Positions 1-6,971 of a stretch of 64,000 bases of DNA are shown piece after piece (position 1 is the first letter of the stretch; every line of letters begins with the position of its first letter). The notes beneath the pieces are model-generated. The model saw only the letters and a list, made by a program, of their open reading frames with translations, did no database searches and was not told where the DNA came from. The translations under genes and the position numbers were made by a program. The DNA comes from an uncultured Prevotella sp. (lineage in GTDB: Bacteria; Bacteroidota; Bacteroidia; Bacteroidales; Bacteroidaceae), in the NCBI GenBank assembly GCA_946548085.1, contig CAMNPN010000012.1, positions 29,498-93,497 of the forward strand, given 5' to 3'.

Positions 1-27
1 CTCAATCCCGACTACTCGCCCGAATAG
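1..27 (+). CDS. 3' tail of an unidentified gene (partial)
   Basis: Frame 1 from the first base reads eight codons (LNPDYSPE) and then TAG. The codons are C-ending and resemble those of confirmed genes nearby, so this is probably the C-terminus of a gene lying mostly left of the window. Eight residues are too few to identify the product. The next confirmed gene starts at 590. Confidence 0.35.
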   Translation, partial: LNPDYSPE

Positions 28-53
28 GAATCCGGCTGAGCAGTCCATCATCC

Positions 54-91
54 AAGCCTGGACCGGCAGCAGCGCCTGCCGACCCAGGCTT
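54..91. other. Strong 38-nt hairpin without a T-tract
   Basis: Outer arms AAGCCTGG (54-61) and CCAGGCTT (84-91) pair perfectly. Inner arms CGGCAG (64-69) and CTGCCG (76-81) also pair, separated from the outer arms by a symmetric AC/AC internal loop, with apical loop CAGCGC. No T-run follows on either strand, so it is not a standard intrinsic terminator. It could be an mRNA 3'-end stabiliser for the gene ending at 27 or a REP-like palindrome. Confidence 0.6.
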
Positions 92-148
92 GATTCTGTG
101 TCTATAGTGCCTGTTAACTATGTCTGAACAGCGTCTAAACCACATCTC

Positions 149-236
149 CGACTATAGTCAGACACTTGACCGACTTAAGTCAGACACTTGTCCGACTATA
201 GTCAGACACTTGACTGACAGTAGTCAGACACATAGT
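149..236. repeat. 22-bp-period tandem array, 4 units (array 1)
   Basis: Four consecutive units start at 149, 171, 193 and 215, exactly 22 bp apart. Each has a core followed by CAGACACTTG-like sequence. The cores are GACTATAGTC, GACTTAAGTC, GACTATAGTC and GACAGTAGTC. The first three are perfect 10-bp palindromes, and the change from TATA to TTAA keeps the symmetry. Outside the array, AACTATGTCTGA (116-127) is nearly the reverse complement of the array end (224-237). No ORF covers it. It shares its period and design, but not its sequence, with arrays at 44260 and 57641. Confidence 0.85.
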
Positions 237-366
237 TTACCTGCTGGTTAGCTGTACCTATGTCCCTCATACGCACTCGACTCTGGGAGCAAGAGCAGCC
301 GCCAGGACATCGAGGCCAGCAGCACAGGCGCATCAGCCATCCTGCACAAATAGCACATTTTTCATC

Positions 367-404
367 AAAAAATCCGCGGAATGCTTGCATCTGCGGATTT
401 TTTT
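367..404. terminator. Bidirectional intrinsic terminator
   Basis: The arms AAAAAATCCGC (367-377) and GCGGATTTTTT (393-403) are perfectly complementary around a 15-nt loop. The T-run on the right serves plus-strand transcripts and the A-run on the left would serve minus-strand ones. The loop contains the TTG that looks like the -33 element of the next promoter, so terminator and promoter overlap. Confidence 0.8.
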
Positions 405-415
405 GCGTACCTTTG
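385..415 (+). promoter_or_regulatory. Bacteroidota-type promoter for the CorA-family gene
   Basis: A -7 box TACCTTTG lies at 408-415 and TTG at 385-387, 20 nt upstream, matching the TTG/TTTG-N19-20-TAnnTTTG pattern seen elsewhere in the window. Transcription would start near 419, giving a leader of about 170 nt before the start codon at 590. Confidence 0.7.
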
Positions 416-446
416 CAGCCAGATTCACTAAAGTATTAACAAAATT

Positions 447-482
447 ATGGACGATTACCCGGCGGAAACTTTTAAACGTTAA
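447..482 (+). CDS. Candidate 11-codon leader peptide (uORF) upstream of the CorA-type gene
   Basis: ATG at 447 opens a short frame coding MDDYPAETFKR and stopping at TAA 480-482. It lies inside the leader expected from the promoter at 385-415 and about 107 nt before the transporter start codon. It has three acidic residues and one proline within the first seven positions. Acidic/proline-rich early sequences are what destabilise ribosomes at low Mg2+ in the mgtA leader system of enterobacteria. No obvious Shine-Dalgarno precedes it, which is common in Bacteroidota. Its translation is inferred, not shown. Confidence 0.4.
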   Translation: MDDYPAETFKR

Positions 483-498
483 GGCTGGAGGAAAGGCA

Positions 499-586
499 GG
501 CAAGACCGCTAATCCTCTTGCCGCTAAATCATTTCTCGCGCTACCGCACCCCTCGTGCCACCGCGCCACCGAAAACAAGGATTAGC
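499..586 (+). promoter_or_regulatory. Leader with two competing hairpins; one masks the corA ribosome-binding site
   Basis: Hairpin A pairs GGCAAGA (499-505) with TCTTGCC (516-522). Hairpin B pairs GCTAATCC (508-515) with GGATTAGC (579-586), extended by TTG (518-520) with CAA (576-578). Hairpin B would bury the AAGGA ribosome-binding site (577-581) just before the ATG at 590. The strands of A and B overlap, so they look mutually exclusive. This is a candidate translational switch. The pairing is seen directly; the regulation is inferred. Confidence 0.45.
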
Positions 587-589
587 AAA

Positions 590-1516
590 ATGAAGACATT
601 CTGGAACACCCAAGGCGGACTGAGCCAACTCTCAGAGTGGCAGCCCAATTGCTGGATTCAGGTGACATGCCCCACCGAAGACGACCAGCACGAACTGGAA
701 GAGCAGTTCAACATCCCCGACTACTTCATGTCGGACATCAGCGATACCGACGAGCGAGCCCGTTACGAATACGACGACGGCTGGATGCTCATCATCCTTC
801 GTATCCCTTATGTCAAAGAGATACGTTCTCGGACCCCCTACACCACGGTGCCGCTCGGCATCATCCACAAGCGCGACGTGACCATCACCGTGTGCTACTA
901 CGAGACGAACATGATGATCGACTTCGTGTCGTTCCAGCAGAAGCGCAATGCGGGGTTCACCGACTATGTCGACATGATCTTCCGCCTGTTCCTCTCCTCT
1001 GCCGTGTGGTACCTGAAGCGCCTGAAGCAGATATCGATGCTCATCGACAAGGCCAAGCGTAACCTCGACAAGGAGGTGAACAACGAGAGCCTGATCGGCC
1101 TCAGCCGCCTGCAGGATTCGCTCACCTACTTCCAGACCTCCATCCGCGGCAACGAGAACTTACTGCAGAAGCTGAAGTTCAAGCTCCAGATCGACGAGCT
1201 GGATGCCGACCTCATTGAAGACGTGAACATCGAGATGTCGCAGGCCCGCGAGACCACCTCGATCTACTCCGACATCCTGGAGTCGACGATGGACACCTAT
1301 TCTTCTATTATTAATAATAATATGAATACGGTGATGCGTACGCTGACCTCGGTGACGATCATCATGATGATACCCACGCTGGTCACCTCGATGTTCGGCA
1401 TGAACCTCGTCAACGGCATGGAGGAAAAACCCTGGGGATTTATCTTCGCAATGATCGTTTCGGTGGCCATATCGGGCATCGCATGGTGGTTTTTCCGCTC
1501 GAAACGGCTGGTTTAG
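590..1516 (+). CDS. corA: CorA-family divalent cation transporter
   Basis: A 308-residue protein of the CorA (2-TM-GxN) family, which forms pentameric inner-membrane channels for Mg2+ or Co2+. The N-terminal half is a soluble mixed domain (about 1-140), followed by long helices (about 140-245). Two membrane segments lie near 249-269 and 282-303, with the signature GMN at 270-272 directly after the first. The C-terminus ends in the basic RSKRLV. The start at 590 is chosen because AAGGA sits 8 nt upstream; an in-frame TTG at 518 would lengthen it by 24 residues that look non-native. It is the only gene on its transcript unless readthrough reaches 1633. The leader looks regulated. Confidence 0.93.
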   Translation: MKTFWNTQGGLSQLSEWQPNCWIQVTCPTEDDQHELEEQFNIPDYFMSDISDTDERARYEYDDGWMLIILRIPYVKEIRSRTPYTTVPLGIIHKRDVTITVCYYETNMMIDFVSFQQKRNAGFTDYVDMIFRLFLSSAVWYLKRLKQISMLIDKAKRNLDKEVNNESLIGLSRLQDSLTYFQTSIRGNENLLQKLKFKLQIDELDADLIEDVNIEMSQARETTSIYSDILESTMDTYSSIINNNMNTVMRTLTSVTIIMMIPTLVTSMFGMNLVNGMEEKPWGFIFAMIVSVAISGIAWWFFRSKRLV

Positions 1517-1531
1517 CATCTTTTAACATCA

Positions 1532-1568
1532 TTTGAGGCTTTTATCTTTACTTTTTTTAGTACCTTTG
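1532..1568 (+). promoter_or_regulatory. Promoter for the DUF349 gene
   Basis: The -7 box TACCTTTG is at 1561-1568. The closest TTTG upstream (1532-1535) is 25 nt away, longer than the usual 19-20, so only the -7 box is firm. The leader would be about 60 nt. Confidence 0.5.
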
Positions 1569-1632
1569 ACGCCAAATGTGATGATGCGACGCGTCATTAA
1601 TAGAAATATGTGTCAGTAACTAAAGAAGTTAA

Positions 1633-3501
1633 ATGATGGACTCTCAAGAGAATGCCCCCGTTATCGGCAGTGCTGTTCCGACAAGCGAAGAACAGGGCAA
1701 CAGTGAAGTGATGAAGGAAGAAGTGGCTCCCCAGCCCGTAGAGACAACGGCAGAGGAAGACGCTTCTCAAGTGGAAACACCCCGAAAGGTGTACGACAGC
1801 AAGGCTGAGATCCTGGAGCGCATCCGGGAAATCGCCCATGGCGACGAAGCGCCCCAGAAGGAGGAGGTGGACTATCTGAAGACCGCCTTCTATAAGTTGC
1901 ATATCGCCGAGCGCGAGGCAGCGTACAAGGCCTATGTCGACGGCGGAGGCGATCCGGAGCAGTTCCAAGTCACCCCCGACGAGCTGGAAGAAGCCTTCAA
2001 GGCCGAGATGGGCATCGTCAAGGAGAAGCGTGCCAAGATCTTCAAGGAGCAAGAGGCTGAGAAACAAGCCAACCTCGTGAAGAAGCTGGACATCATCGAG
2101 AAGATCAAGTCGATGATCACCACCCCCGAGGAGGCAAACAAGGGCTATCAGGAATTCAAGACCCTGCAGCAGCAGTGGCGCGAGATCAAGAACGTGCCTG
2201 CCGAGAAAGCCAACGAGCTGTGGCGTAACTACCAGCTCTACGTGGAGCAGTTCTACGACATGCTCCGCCTGAACAGCGAGGCCCGCGAATACGACTTCCG
2301 CAAGAACAAGGAGCAAAAGATACGCCTGTGTGAGGCTGCAGAGAAACTGGCAGACGAGGCCGACGTCATCAGCGCCTTCCACCAGCTGCAGAAACTCCAT
2401 CAGGAATACCGCGAGATCGGTCCCGTGGCCAAGGAGGAGCGCGAGGAGATATGGAACCGCTTCAAGGCAGCGAGCACGGTGATCAACAAGCGCCACCAGC
2501 AGCACTTCGAGGGCATCCGCGCCAAGGAGGAAGAGAACCTTGCCCGCAAGACGGAGCTCTGCGAGAAGGTGGAGGCCATCGCCGCTGAGGAGAACAAAGG
2601 CAGTGGCGACTGGGAGAAGCACACCAAGCAAATCATAGAGCTGCAGGCCGAATGGAAGACCATCGGCTTCGCCCCGCAGAAGATGAACGTGAAGATCTTC
2701 GAGCGCTTCCGCGCAGCCTGCGACGACTTCTTCGGGCGCAAGGCAGAATACTTCAAGACCCTGAAAGACTCGTTCAAGGAGAACGCTGAGAAGAAACGTG
2801 CACTCATCGAGAAGGCAAAGGCCCTGCAGGACTCCACAGAGTGGAAGTCGACGTCAGACAAGCTGATCGCCCTGCAGAAGGAGTGGAAGACCATCGGCAT
2901 GGTACCAAAGAAGATTGGCGACCAGCTGTGGGAAGAGTTCCTTGGTGCCTGCAACAAGTTCTTCGAAGCCCGCAAGGCAGCAGGAGTGGGGCAGCATAGC
3001 GAGGAATACGCCAACCTCGAGAAGAAGCGCGAGGTGGTGGAGAAACTGAAGGCCATCACGGAAGAAACGGGCGAAGACGTTCAGAAGGAAGTACAGAAGC
3101 TGGTAGACGAATACCAGTCGATCGGCCACGTGCCCTACAAGGAGAAAGACAAACTCTACGAGGAGTACCACGCCGTGCTCGACCGTCTGTATAAGGAGCT
3201 CAACATCTCTGTGGCCAAGCGCCGCCTGAACAACTTCAAGCAGAGCCTCAAGCAAGTGGCTGAACGCGGAGAGAACGCCCTCGACAGCGAGCGCGCACGG
3301 CTGTTCCGCCAGTACGAGACACTCAAGCAGGAGATTCAGACCTATGAGAACAACCTGGGCTTCCTCAACGCCAGCTCGAAGAAAGGCAGCAGCCTCATCG
3401 ACGAGATGAACCGCAAGGTGCAGAAGCTCAAGGACGACATGAACCTCGTCAGGGAGAAGATCAAGGCCATCGATGCAGAGAACAAGGCACAACAGGGATG
3501 A
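1633..3501 (+). CDS. DUF349 repeat protein
   Basis: A 622-residue, highly charged, helix-rich cytoplasmic protein. After an acidic low-complexity N-terminus (about 1-55) it has about five successive DUF349-type repeats. Each is marked by a pattern such as LQxEWKTIGxxP followed by a WxxF/FxxF stretch: LQQQWREIKNVP, LHQEYREIGPV, LQAEWKTIGFAP, LQKEWKTIGMVP, VDEYQSIGHVP. The C-terminus is coiled coil. DUF349 proteins of this size are common in Bacteroidales and have no established function. The ATG doublet at 1633/1636 is preceded by AAAGAAG. The gene reads toward paaK with a 38-nt gap, so cotranscription is possible. Confidence 0.85.
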   Translation: MMDSQENAPVIGSAVPTSEEQGNSEVMKEEVAPQPVETTAEEDASQVETPRKVYDSKAEILERIREIAHGDEAPQKEEVDYLKTAFYKLHIAEREAAYKAYVDGGGDPEQFQVTPDELEEAFKAEMGIVKEKRAKIFKEQEAEKQANLVKKLDIIEKIKSMITTPEEANKGYQEFKTLQQQWREIKNVPAEKANELWRNYQLYVEQFYDMLRLNSEAREYDFRKNKEQKIRLCEAAEKLADEADVISAFHQLQKLHQEYREIGPVAKEEREEIWNRFKAASTVINKRHQQHFEGIRAKEEENLARKTELCEKVEAIAAEENKGSGDWEKHTKQIIELQAEWKTIGFAPQKMNVKIFERFRAACDDFFGRKAEYFKTLKDSFKENAEKKRALIEKAKALQDSTEWKSTSDKLIALQKEWKTIGMVPKKIGDQLWEEFLGACNKFFEARKAAGVGQHSEEYANLEKKREVVEKLKAITEETGEDVQKEVQKLVDEYQSIGHVPYKEKDKLYEEYHAVLDRLYKELNISVAKRRLNNFKQSLKQVAERGENALDSERARLFRQYETLKQEIQTYENNLGFLNASSKKGSSLIDEMNRKVQKLKDDMNLVREKIKAIDAENKAQQG

Positions 3502-3539
3502 ACAGACATTATATAAGAAAAACTAGATAGACAAAAGAA

Positions 3540-4838
3540 ATGATTTGGAATGAGAGCATTGAGTGCATGGATCGCGAACAGCTTCGTGAGATCCAGAGCC
3601 GCCGTCTGGTGAAGATGGCAGAGTACGTGTATCACAATACGCCCTTCTACAGGAAGAAATTTCAGGAGATTGGCCTCGAGCCAGGCGATATCAAGAGCAT
3701 CGACGATATCGTAAAGCTGCCCTTCACCAACAAGCTCGACCTGAGAGACAACTACCCCTTCGGGCTGGCAGCAGTACCCATGAGCCAGATTGTACGCATC
3801 CACGCCTCGTCAGGTACGACGGGAAAGCCCGTAGTGGTGCTTTATACCCGTAAGGACCTGGCCATGTGGGCAGAGTCGATATCCCGTGCCTTCACCGCCT
3901 ATGGCGCATCGAAGGACGACATCTTCCAGGTGTCATACGGCTATGGCCTGTTTACTGGTGGTCTGGGAGCTCACGATGGAGCCCAGAACATCGGCGCGAG
4001 TGTCATCCCAATGTCGTCAGGAAACACGCAGAAGCAAATCACGCTGATGCACGACTTCGGAGCCACGGTGCTCTGCTGCACGCCTTCATACGCCATGTTC
4101 CTCGGCGAGGCCCTCAACGAGTGTGAGTGGCCACGCGAGGAGTTCAAGTTGAAGATCGGCGCTTTCGGCGCTGAGCCCTGGACGGAGAAGATGCGCGTGA
4201 AACTCGAGGATACTCTGGGCATTAAGGCCTACGACATCTACGGACTGTCGGAGATAGCAGGCCCGGGCGTAGGCTTCGAGTGCGAGCACCAGCATGGCAC
4301 ACACCTCAACGAGGACTATTTCTATCCAGAGATTCTCGACCCGAATACAGGCGAGCCCCTGCCAGAAGGCACACTGGGCGAGCTGACCTTCACGCACCTC
4401 ACCAAGGAGGGTATGCCGCTGCTGCGCTACCGTACCCACGACCTGACGGCTCTGCACTACGACAAGTGTGAGTGTGGACGTACCCTCGTAAGGATGGACC
4501 GCATCCTTGGCCGCTGCGACGACATGCTCATCATCCGCGGCGTGAACGTGTTCCCATCGCAGATCGAGGATGTCATCCTGAAGCAGAAGGAATTCGAGCC
4601 TCACTACCTGCTCATAGTAGACCGCGTGAACAATACCGACACCTCCGAACTGAAGGTTGAGGTGAAGGAAGAATACTTCACCGACGATATGGCGACGATG
4701 GTTGGCCTGCAGAAGAAACTCGAGGGAGAGCTGCGTAGCGTGATCGGCCTCGGATTCAAGGTGCGACTGGTAGAGCCAAAGGGCATCGAGCGCTCAACGG
4801 GCAAGGCCAAGCGCGTAATCGACAATCGTCAGATCTAA
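3540..4838 (+). CDS. paaK: Phenylacetate-CoA ligase family AMP-forming enzyme
   Basis: A 432-residue ANL-superfamily ligase that activates aryl acids with ATP to aryl-CoA via an acyl-adenylate. The P-loop-like core SSGTTGKP lies at 90-97, followed by the adenylate-binding YGLSEIAGPG and the C-terminal RxxDMLIIRGVNVFPSQIE hinge region. Length is normal for PaaK. Together with the double-ACT protein downstream it forms a pair often found in Bacteroidales and archaea beside indolepyruvate:ferredoxin oxidoreductase, pointing to aryl-acid (phenylacetate or indoleacetate) activation in amino-acid fermentation rather than full phenylacetate degradation. No ior genes are visible here. The substrate is inferred. 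Confidence 0.9.
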   Translation: MIWNESIECMDREQLREIQSRRLVKMAEYVYHNTPFYRKKFQEIGLEPGDIKSIDDIVKLPFTNKLDLRDNYPFGLAAVPMSQIVRIHASSGTTGKPVVVLYTRKDLAMWAESISRAFTAYGASKDDIFQVSYGYGLFTGGLGAHDGAQNIGASVIPMSSGNTQKQITLMHDFGATVLCCTPSYAMFLGEALNECEWPREEFKLKIGAFGAEPWTEKMRVKLEDTLGIKAYDIYGLSEIAGPGVGFECEHQHGTHLNEDYFYPEILDPNTGEPLPEGTLGELTFTHLTKEGMPLLRYRTHDLTALHYDKCECGRTLVRMDRILGRCDDMLIIRGVNVFPSQIEDVILKQKEFEPHYLLIVDRVNNTDTSELKVEVKEEYFTDDMATMVGLQKKLEGELRSVIGLGFKVRLVEPKGIERSTGKAKRVIDNRQI

Positions 4839-4886
4839 AGCCACCTACGGAATGTCTAATAGTCTAAACGTCTAAAAGTCAAAAAT

Positions 4887-5312
4887 ATGAAAGCAAAACA
4901 ACTATCCGTATTTCTCGAGAACAAGTCAGGCCGACTGACAGAGGTTACAGATGCCCTTGGTGCTGCAGGCATTAACCTGTCGGCCATGAGTATCGCAGAC
5001 AACAGCGACTTCGGCATCCTGCGCTGCATCGTCTCCGACCCCGACAAAGCCTACAAGGTACTCAAAGAGCAGCACTTCGCCGTGAAGATCACCGATGTCA
5101 TCGGCTTCGTCTGCCCTAATACCAGCGGCTCTCTGGCTGTGGTTCTTCGCCATCTGTCTGACAATGGCGTGTTCATTGAGTACATGTATTCGTTTGCTAA
5201 CGGCGACGTGGCAACGGTGGTTATCCGCCCCTCCGACCTGGATGCCTGCGAGAAGATACTTGCAGCCAAAAAGGTAGAGCTGATGGCAGCCAACGACCTC
5301 TATCAGTTATAA
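4887..5312 (+). CDS. Tandem ACT-domain protein
   Basis: A 141-residue protein built of two ACT domains. The first begins KQLSVFLENKSGRLTEVTDALG (about 3-65) and the second GSLAVVLRHLSDNGVFIEYMY (about 75-135). ACT domains bind amino acids and usually regulate metabolic enzymes. It starts 48 nt after paaK in the same direction and is followed by a strong terminator, so it is probably the last gene of that operon and may sense an aromatic amino acid for the partner ligase. No catalytic domain is attached. The specific ligand is not readable from sequence. Confidence 0.85.
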   Translation: MKAKQLSVFLENKSGRLTEVTDALGAAGINLSAMSIADNSDFGILRCIVSDPDKAYKVLKEQHFAVKITDVIGFVCPNTSGSLAVVLRHLSDNGVFIEYMYSFANGDVATVVIRPSDLDACEKILAAKKVELMAANDLYQL

Positions 5313-5322
5313 AAAGATAAGA

Positions 5323-5366
5323 ACTGCAAAATTTCCGTCTGGAAATTTTGCAGTCTCATTTTTTTA
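5323..5366 (+). terminator. Intrinsic terminator after the ACT gene
   Basis: A perfect 14-bp stem, ACTGCAAAATTTCC (5323-5336) with GGAAATTTTGCAGT (5341-5354), a GTCT loop, and an eight-T run at 5359-5366. The 3' arm also supplies TTTTG at the right place to be the -33 element of the tRNA-Val promoter. Confidence 0.93.
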
Positions 5367-5377
5367 GCTTACCTTTG
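5346..5377 (+). promoter_or_regulatory. Promoter for tRNA-Val (and possibly purB)
   Basis: TTTTG at 5346-5350, a 19-nt spacer, then TACCTTTG at 5370-5377. The -33 element lies inside the preceding terminator stem. The tRNA begins 42 nt after the box. purB lies only 92 nt beyond the tRNA with no clear promoter of its own. Confidence 0.75.
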
Positions 5378-5419
5378 CAGCCACAATTAGAACTTGCATC
5401 ACAAGCAAAAGGATTGAAA

Positions 5420-5494
5420 GGGCGCTTAGCTCAGCTGGTTTAGAGCATCTGCCTTACAAGCAGAGGGTCGGCGGTTCGAATCCGTCAGCGCCCA
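5420..5494 (+). tRNA. tRNA-Val (anticodon TAC)
   Basis: A cloverleaf of 75 nt. The acceptor arms GGGCGCT and AGCGCCC pair fully with discriminator A. The D-arm contains AGCTCAGCTGGTT, the anticodon loop CTTACAA gives TAC (valine), and the T-arm contains GGTTCGAATCC. CCA is not encoded. It lies upstream of purB in the same direction. Confidence 0.95.
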
Positions 5495-5547
5495 CAACAC
5501 AAGAAAAGATTCGTACGCAGCCGTGGAGGTTGCGGTTTGAGTTAGAG

Positions 5548-5561
5548 TATAAGTACTTATA
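5548..5561. promoter_or_regulatory. Perfect 14-bp palindrome upstream of purB
   Basis: TATAAGTACTTATA is its own reverse complement. It sits between tRNA-Val and the purB start codon (5587), within an AT-rich leader. It could be an operator or chance AT-rich symmetry. No regulator can be named. Confidence 0.35.
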
Positions 5562-5586
5562 TATTATTTAGGATAATTTAGAAAAC

Positions 5587-6942
5587 ATGGAATTGAATGC
5601 ACTAACAGCCGTCTCGCCTATTGACGGCCGTTACAGAAGTAAAACCGAACCATTGGCAGGCTATTTCTCCGAATATGCCCTCATTCGCTATAGGGTACGC
5701 GTGGAAATAGAGTATTTCATTGCCTTGTGTGAACTGCCCCTGCCACAACTACAGCAAGTAGACCACCATTTCTTTGAGTCACTACGTGAGGTTTACCGCA
5801 ACCTTACCCCTGCTGATGCTCAGCGGGTAAAGGACATAGAGAAGGTGACCAACCACGATGTCAAGGCTGTAGAGTATTACATCAAAGAGCAAATAGACAA
5901 GCAGCCACAGCTTTCAGGATTGGTGCCCTATAAGGAGTTTATCCATTTCGGACTGACCTCACAGGATATCAACAACACCAGTGTGCCCCTGAGTATCAAG
6001 GAAGCACTCGAGGAGGTGTATATCCCGCTGATTGAGGAACTGATTGAACAACTCAACGACTATGCCGAACAGTGGAAGAACATCCCCATGCTTGCCAAGA
6101 CGCACGGACAACCAGCCTCTCCCACCCGTTTGGGAAAGGAGGTGATGGTATATGTCTATCGACTGGAAGAGCAGTTGAGGGGTTTGAAGGAGATTCCTCT
6201 GACAGCGAAGTTCGGTGGTGCTACAGGCAATTTCAATGCCCATCACGTAGCCTATCCCCAGTACGACTGGCGCGAGTTCGGCAACAGTTTCGTGAGCGAG
6301 AAACTCGGACTGGAGCGTGAGCAGTATACCACTCAGATCTCCAACTACGACTGGCTCGGTGCCCTGTTTGATGCAATGCGCCGCATCAATACCATCGTCA
6401 TCGACCTCGACCGCGATTTCTGGATGTATATCTCCATGGACTATTTCAAGCAGAAGATCAAGGCTGGCGAGGTAGGATCCAGTGCCATGCCGCATAAGGT
6501 AAACCCCATCGACTACGAAAACTCTGAAGGCAACCTTGGCATCGCTAATGCCATCTTACAGTTCCTGGCAGCCAAGTTGCCAGTGAGCCGTCTGCAACGA
6601 GACCTGACAGACTCCACCGTCCTGCGCAATGTAGGTGTTCCCATGGGTCATGGGCTGATAGCTTTCCAAAGCACACTGAAAGGTCTCCGCAAGCTCATCC
6701 TCAACGAGGAGAAACTTCAGGAAGACCTCGACAACACGTGGGCTGTCGTGGCAGAGGCCATCCAGACTATTCTGCGCCGTGAGGCCTATCCAAACCCCTA
6801 TGAGACGCTGAAGGCGCTCACCAGAACCAACGAGAAACTGACGCCAGAGAAGATACGCAGTTTTATCGAGACCCTCGAGGTTAGCGAGGAGATCAAAGAG
6901 GAACTTCGTGCCATCACGCCGTCAACTTATACAGGTATTTAA
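5587..6942 (+). CDS. purB: Adenylosuccinate lyase
   Basis: A 451-residue fumarase/aspartase-superfamily enzyme. It splits adenylosuccinate and SAICAR, releasing fumarate, in two steps of purine synthesis. The superfamily signature GSSAMPHKVNP (about 297-307) is intact, as are TSQDINNTS and KTHGQPASPTRLGKE. The start MELNALTAVSPIDGRY is typical of the E. coli-type PurB, and the length matches. It sits 92 nt after tRNA-Val and 29 nt before the pseudouridine synthase, so a purB - rRNA modification - asnS transcript is plausible. Confidence 0.97.
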   Translation: MELNALTAVSPIDGRYRSKTEPLAGYFSEYALIRYRVRVEIEYFIALCELPLPQLQQVDHHFFESLREVYRNLTPADAQRVKDIEKVTNHDVKAVEYYIKEQIDKQPQLSGLVPYKEFIHFGLTSQDINNTSVPLSIKEALEEVYIPLIEELIEQLNDYAEQWKNIPMLAKTHGQPASPTRLGKEVMVYVYRLEEQLRGLKEIPLTAKFGGATGNFNAHHVAYPQYDWREFGNSFVSEKLGLEREQYTTQISNYDWLGALFDAMRRINTIVIDLDRDFWMYISMDYFKQKIKAGEVGSSAMPHKVNPIDYENSEGNLGIANAILQFLAAKLPVSRLQRDLTDSTVLRNVGVPMGHGLIAFQSTLKGLRKLILNEEKLQEDLDNTWAVVAEAIQTILRREAYPNPYETLKALTRTNEKLTPEKIRSFIETLEVSEEIKEELRAITPSTYTGI

Positions 6943-6971
6943 TCATGTCAGCATAAAAAACATTTAAGATC

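Noticed and set aside
149..236. Arrays at 149, 44260 and 57641 as CRISPR
   Set aside because: Units are contiguous, 22 bp and without unique spacers, and no cas gene is in the window.
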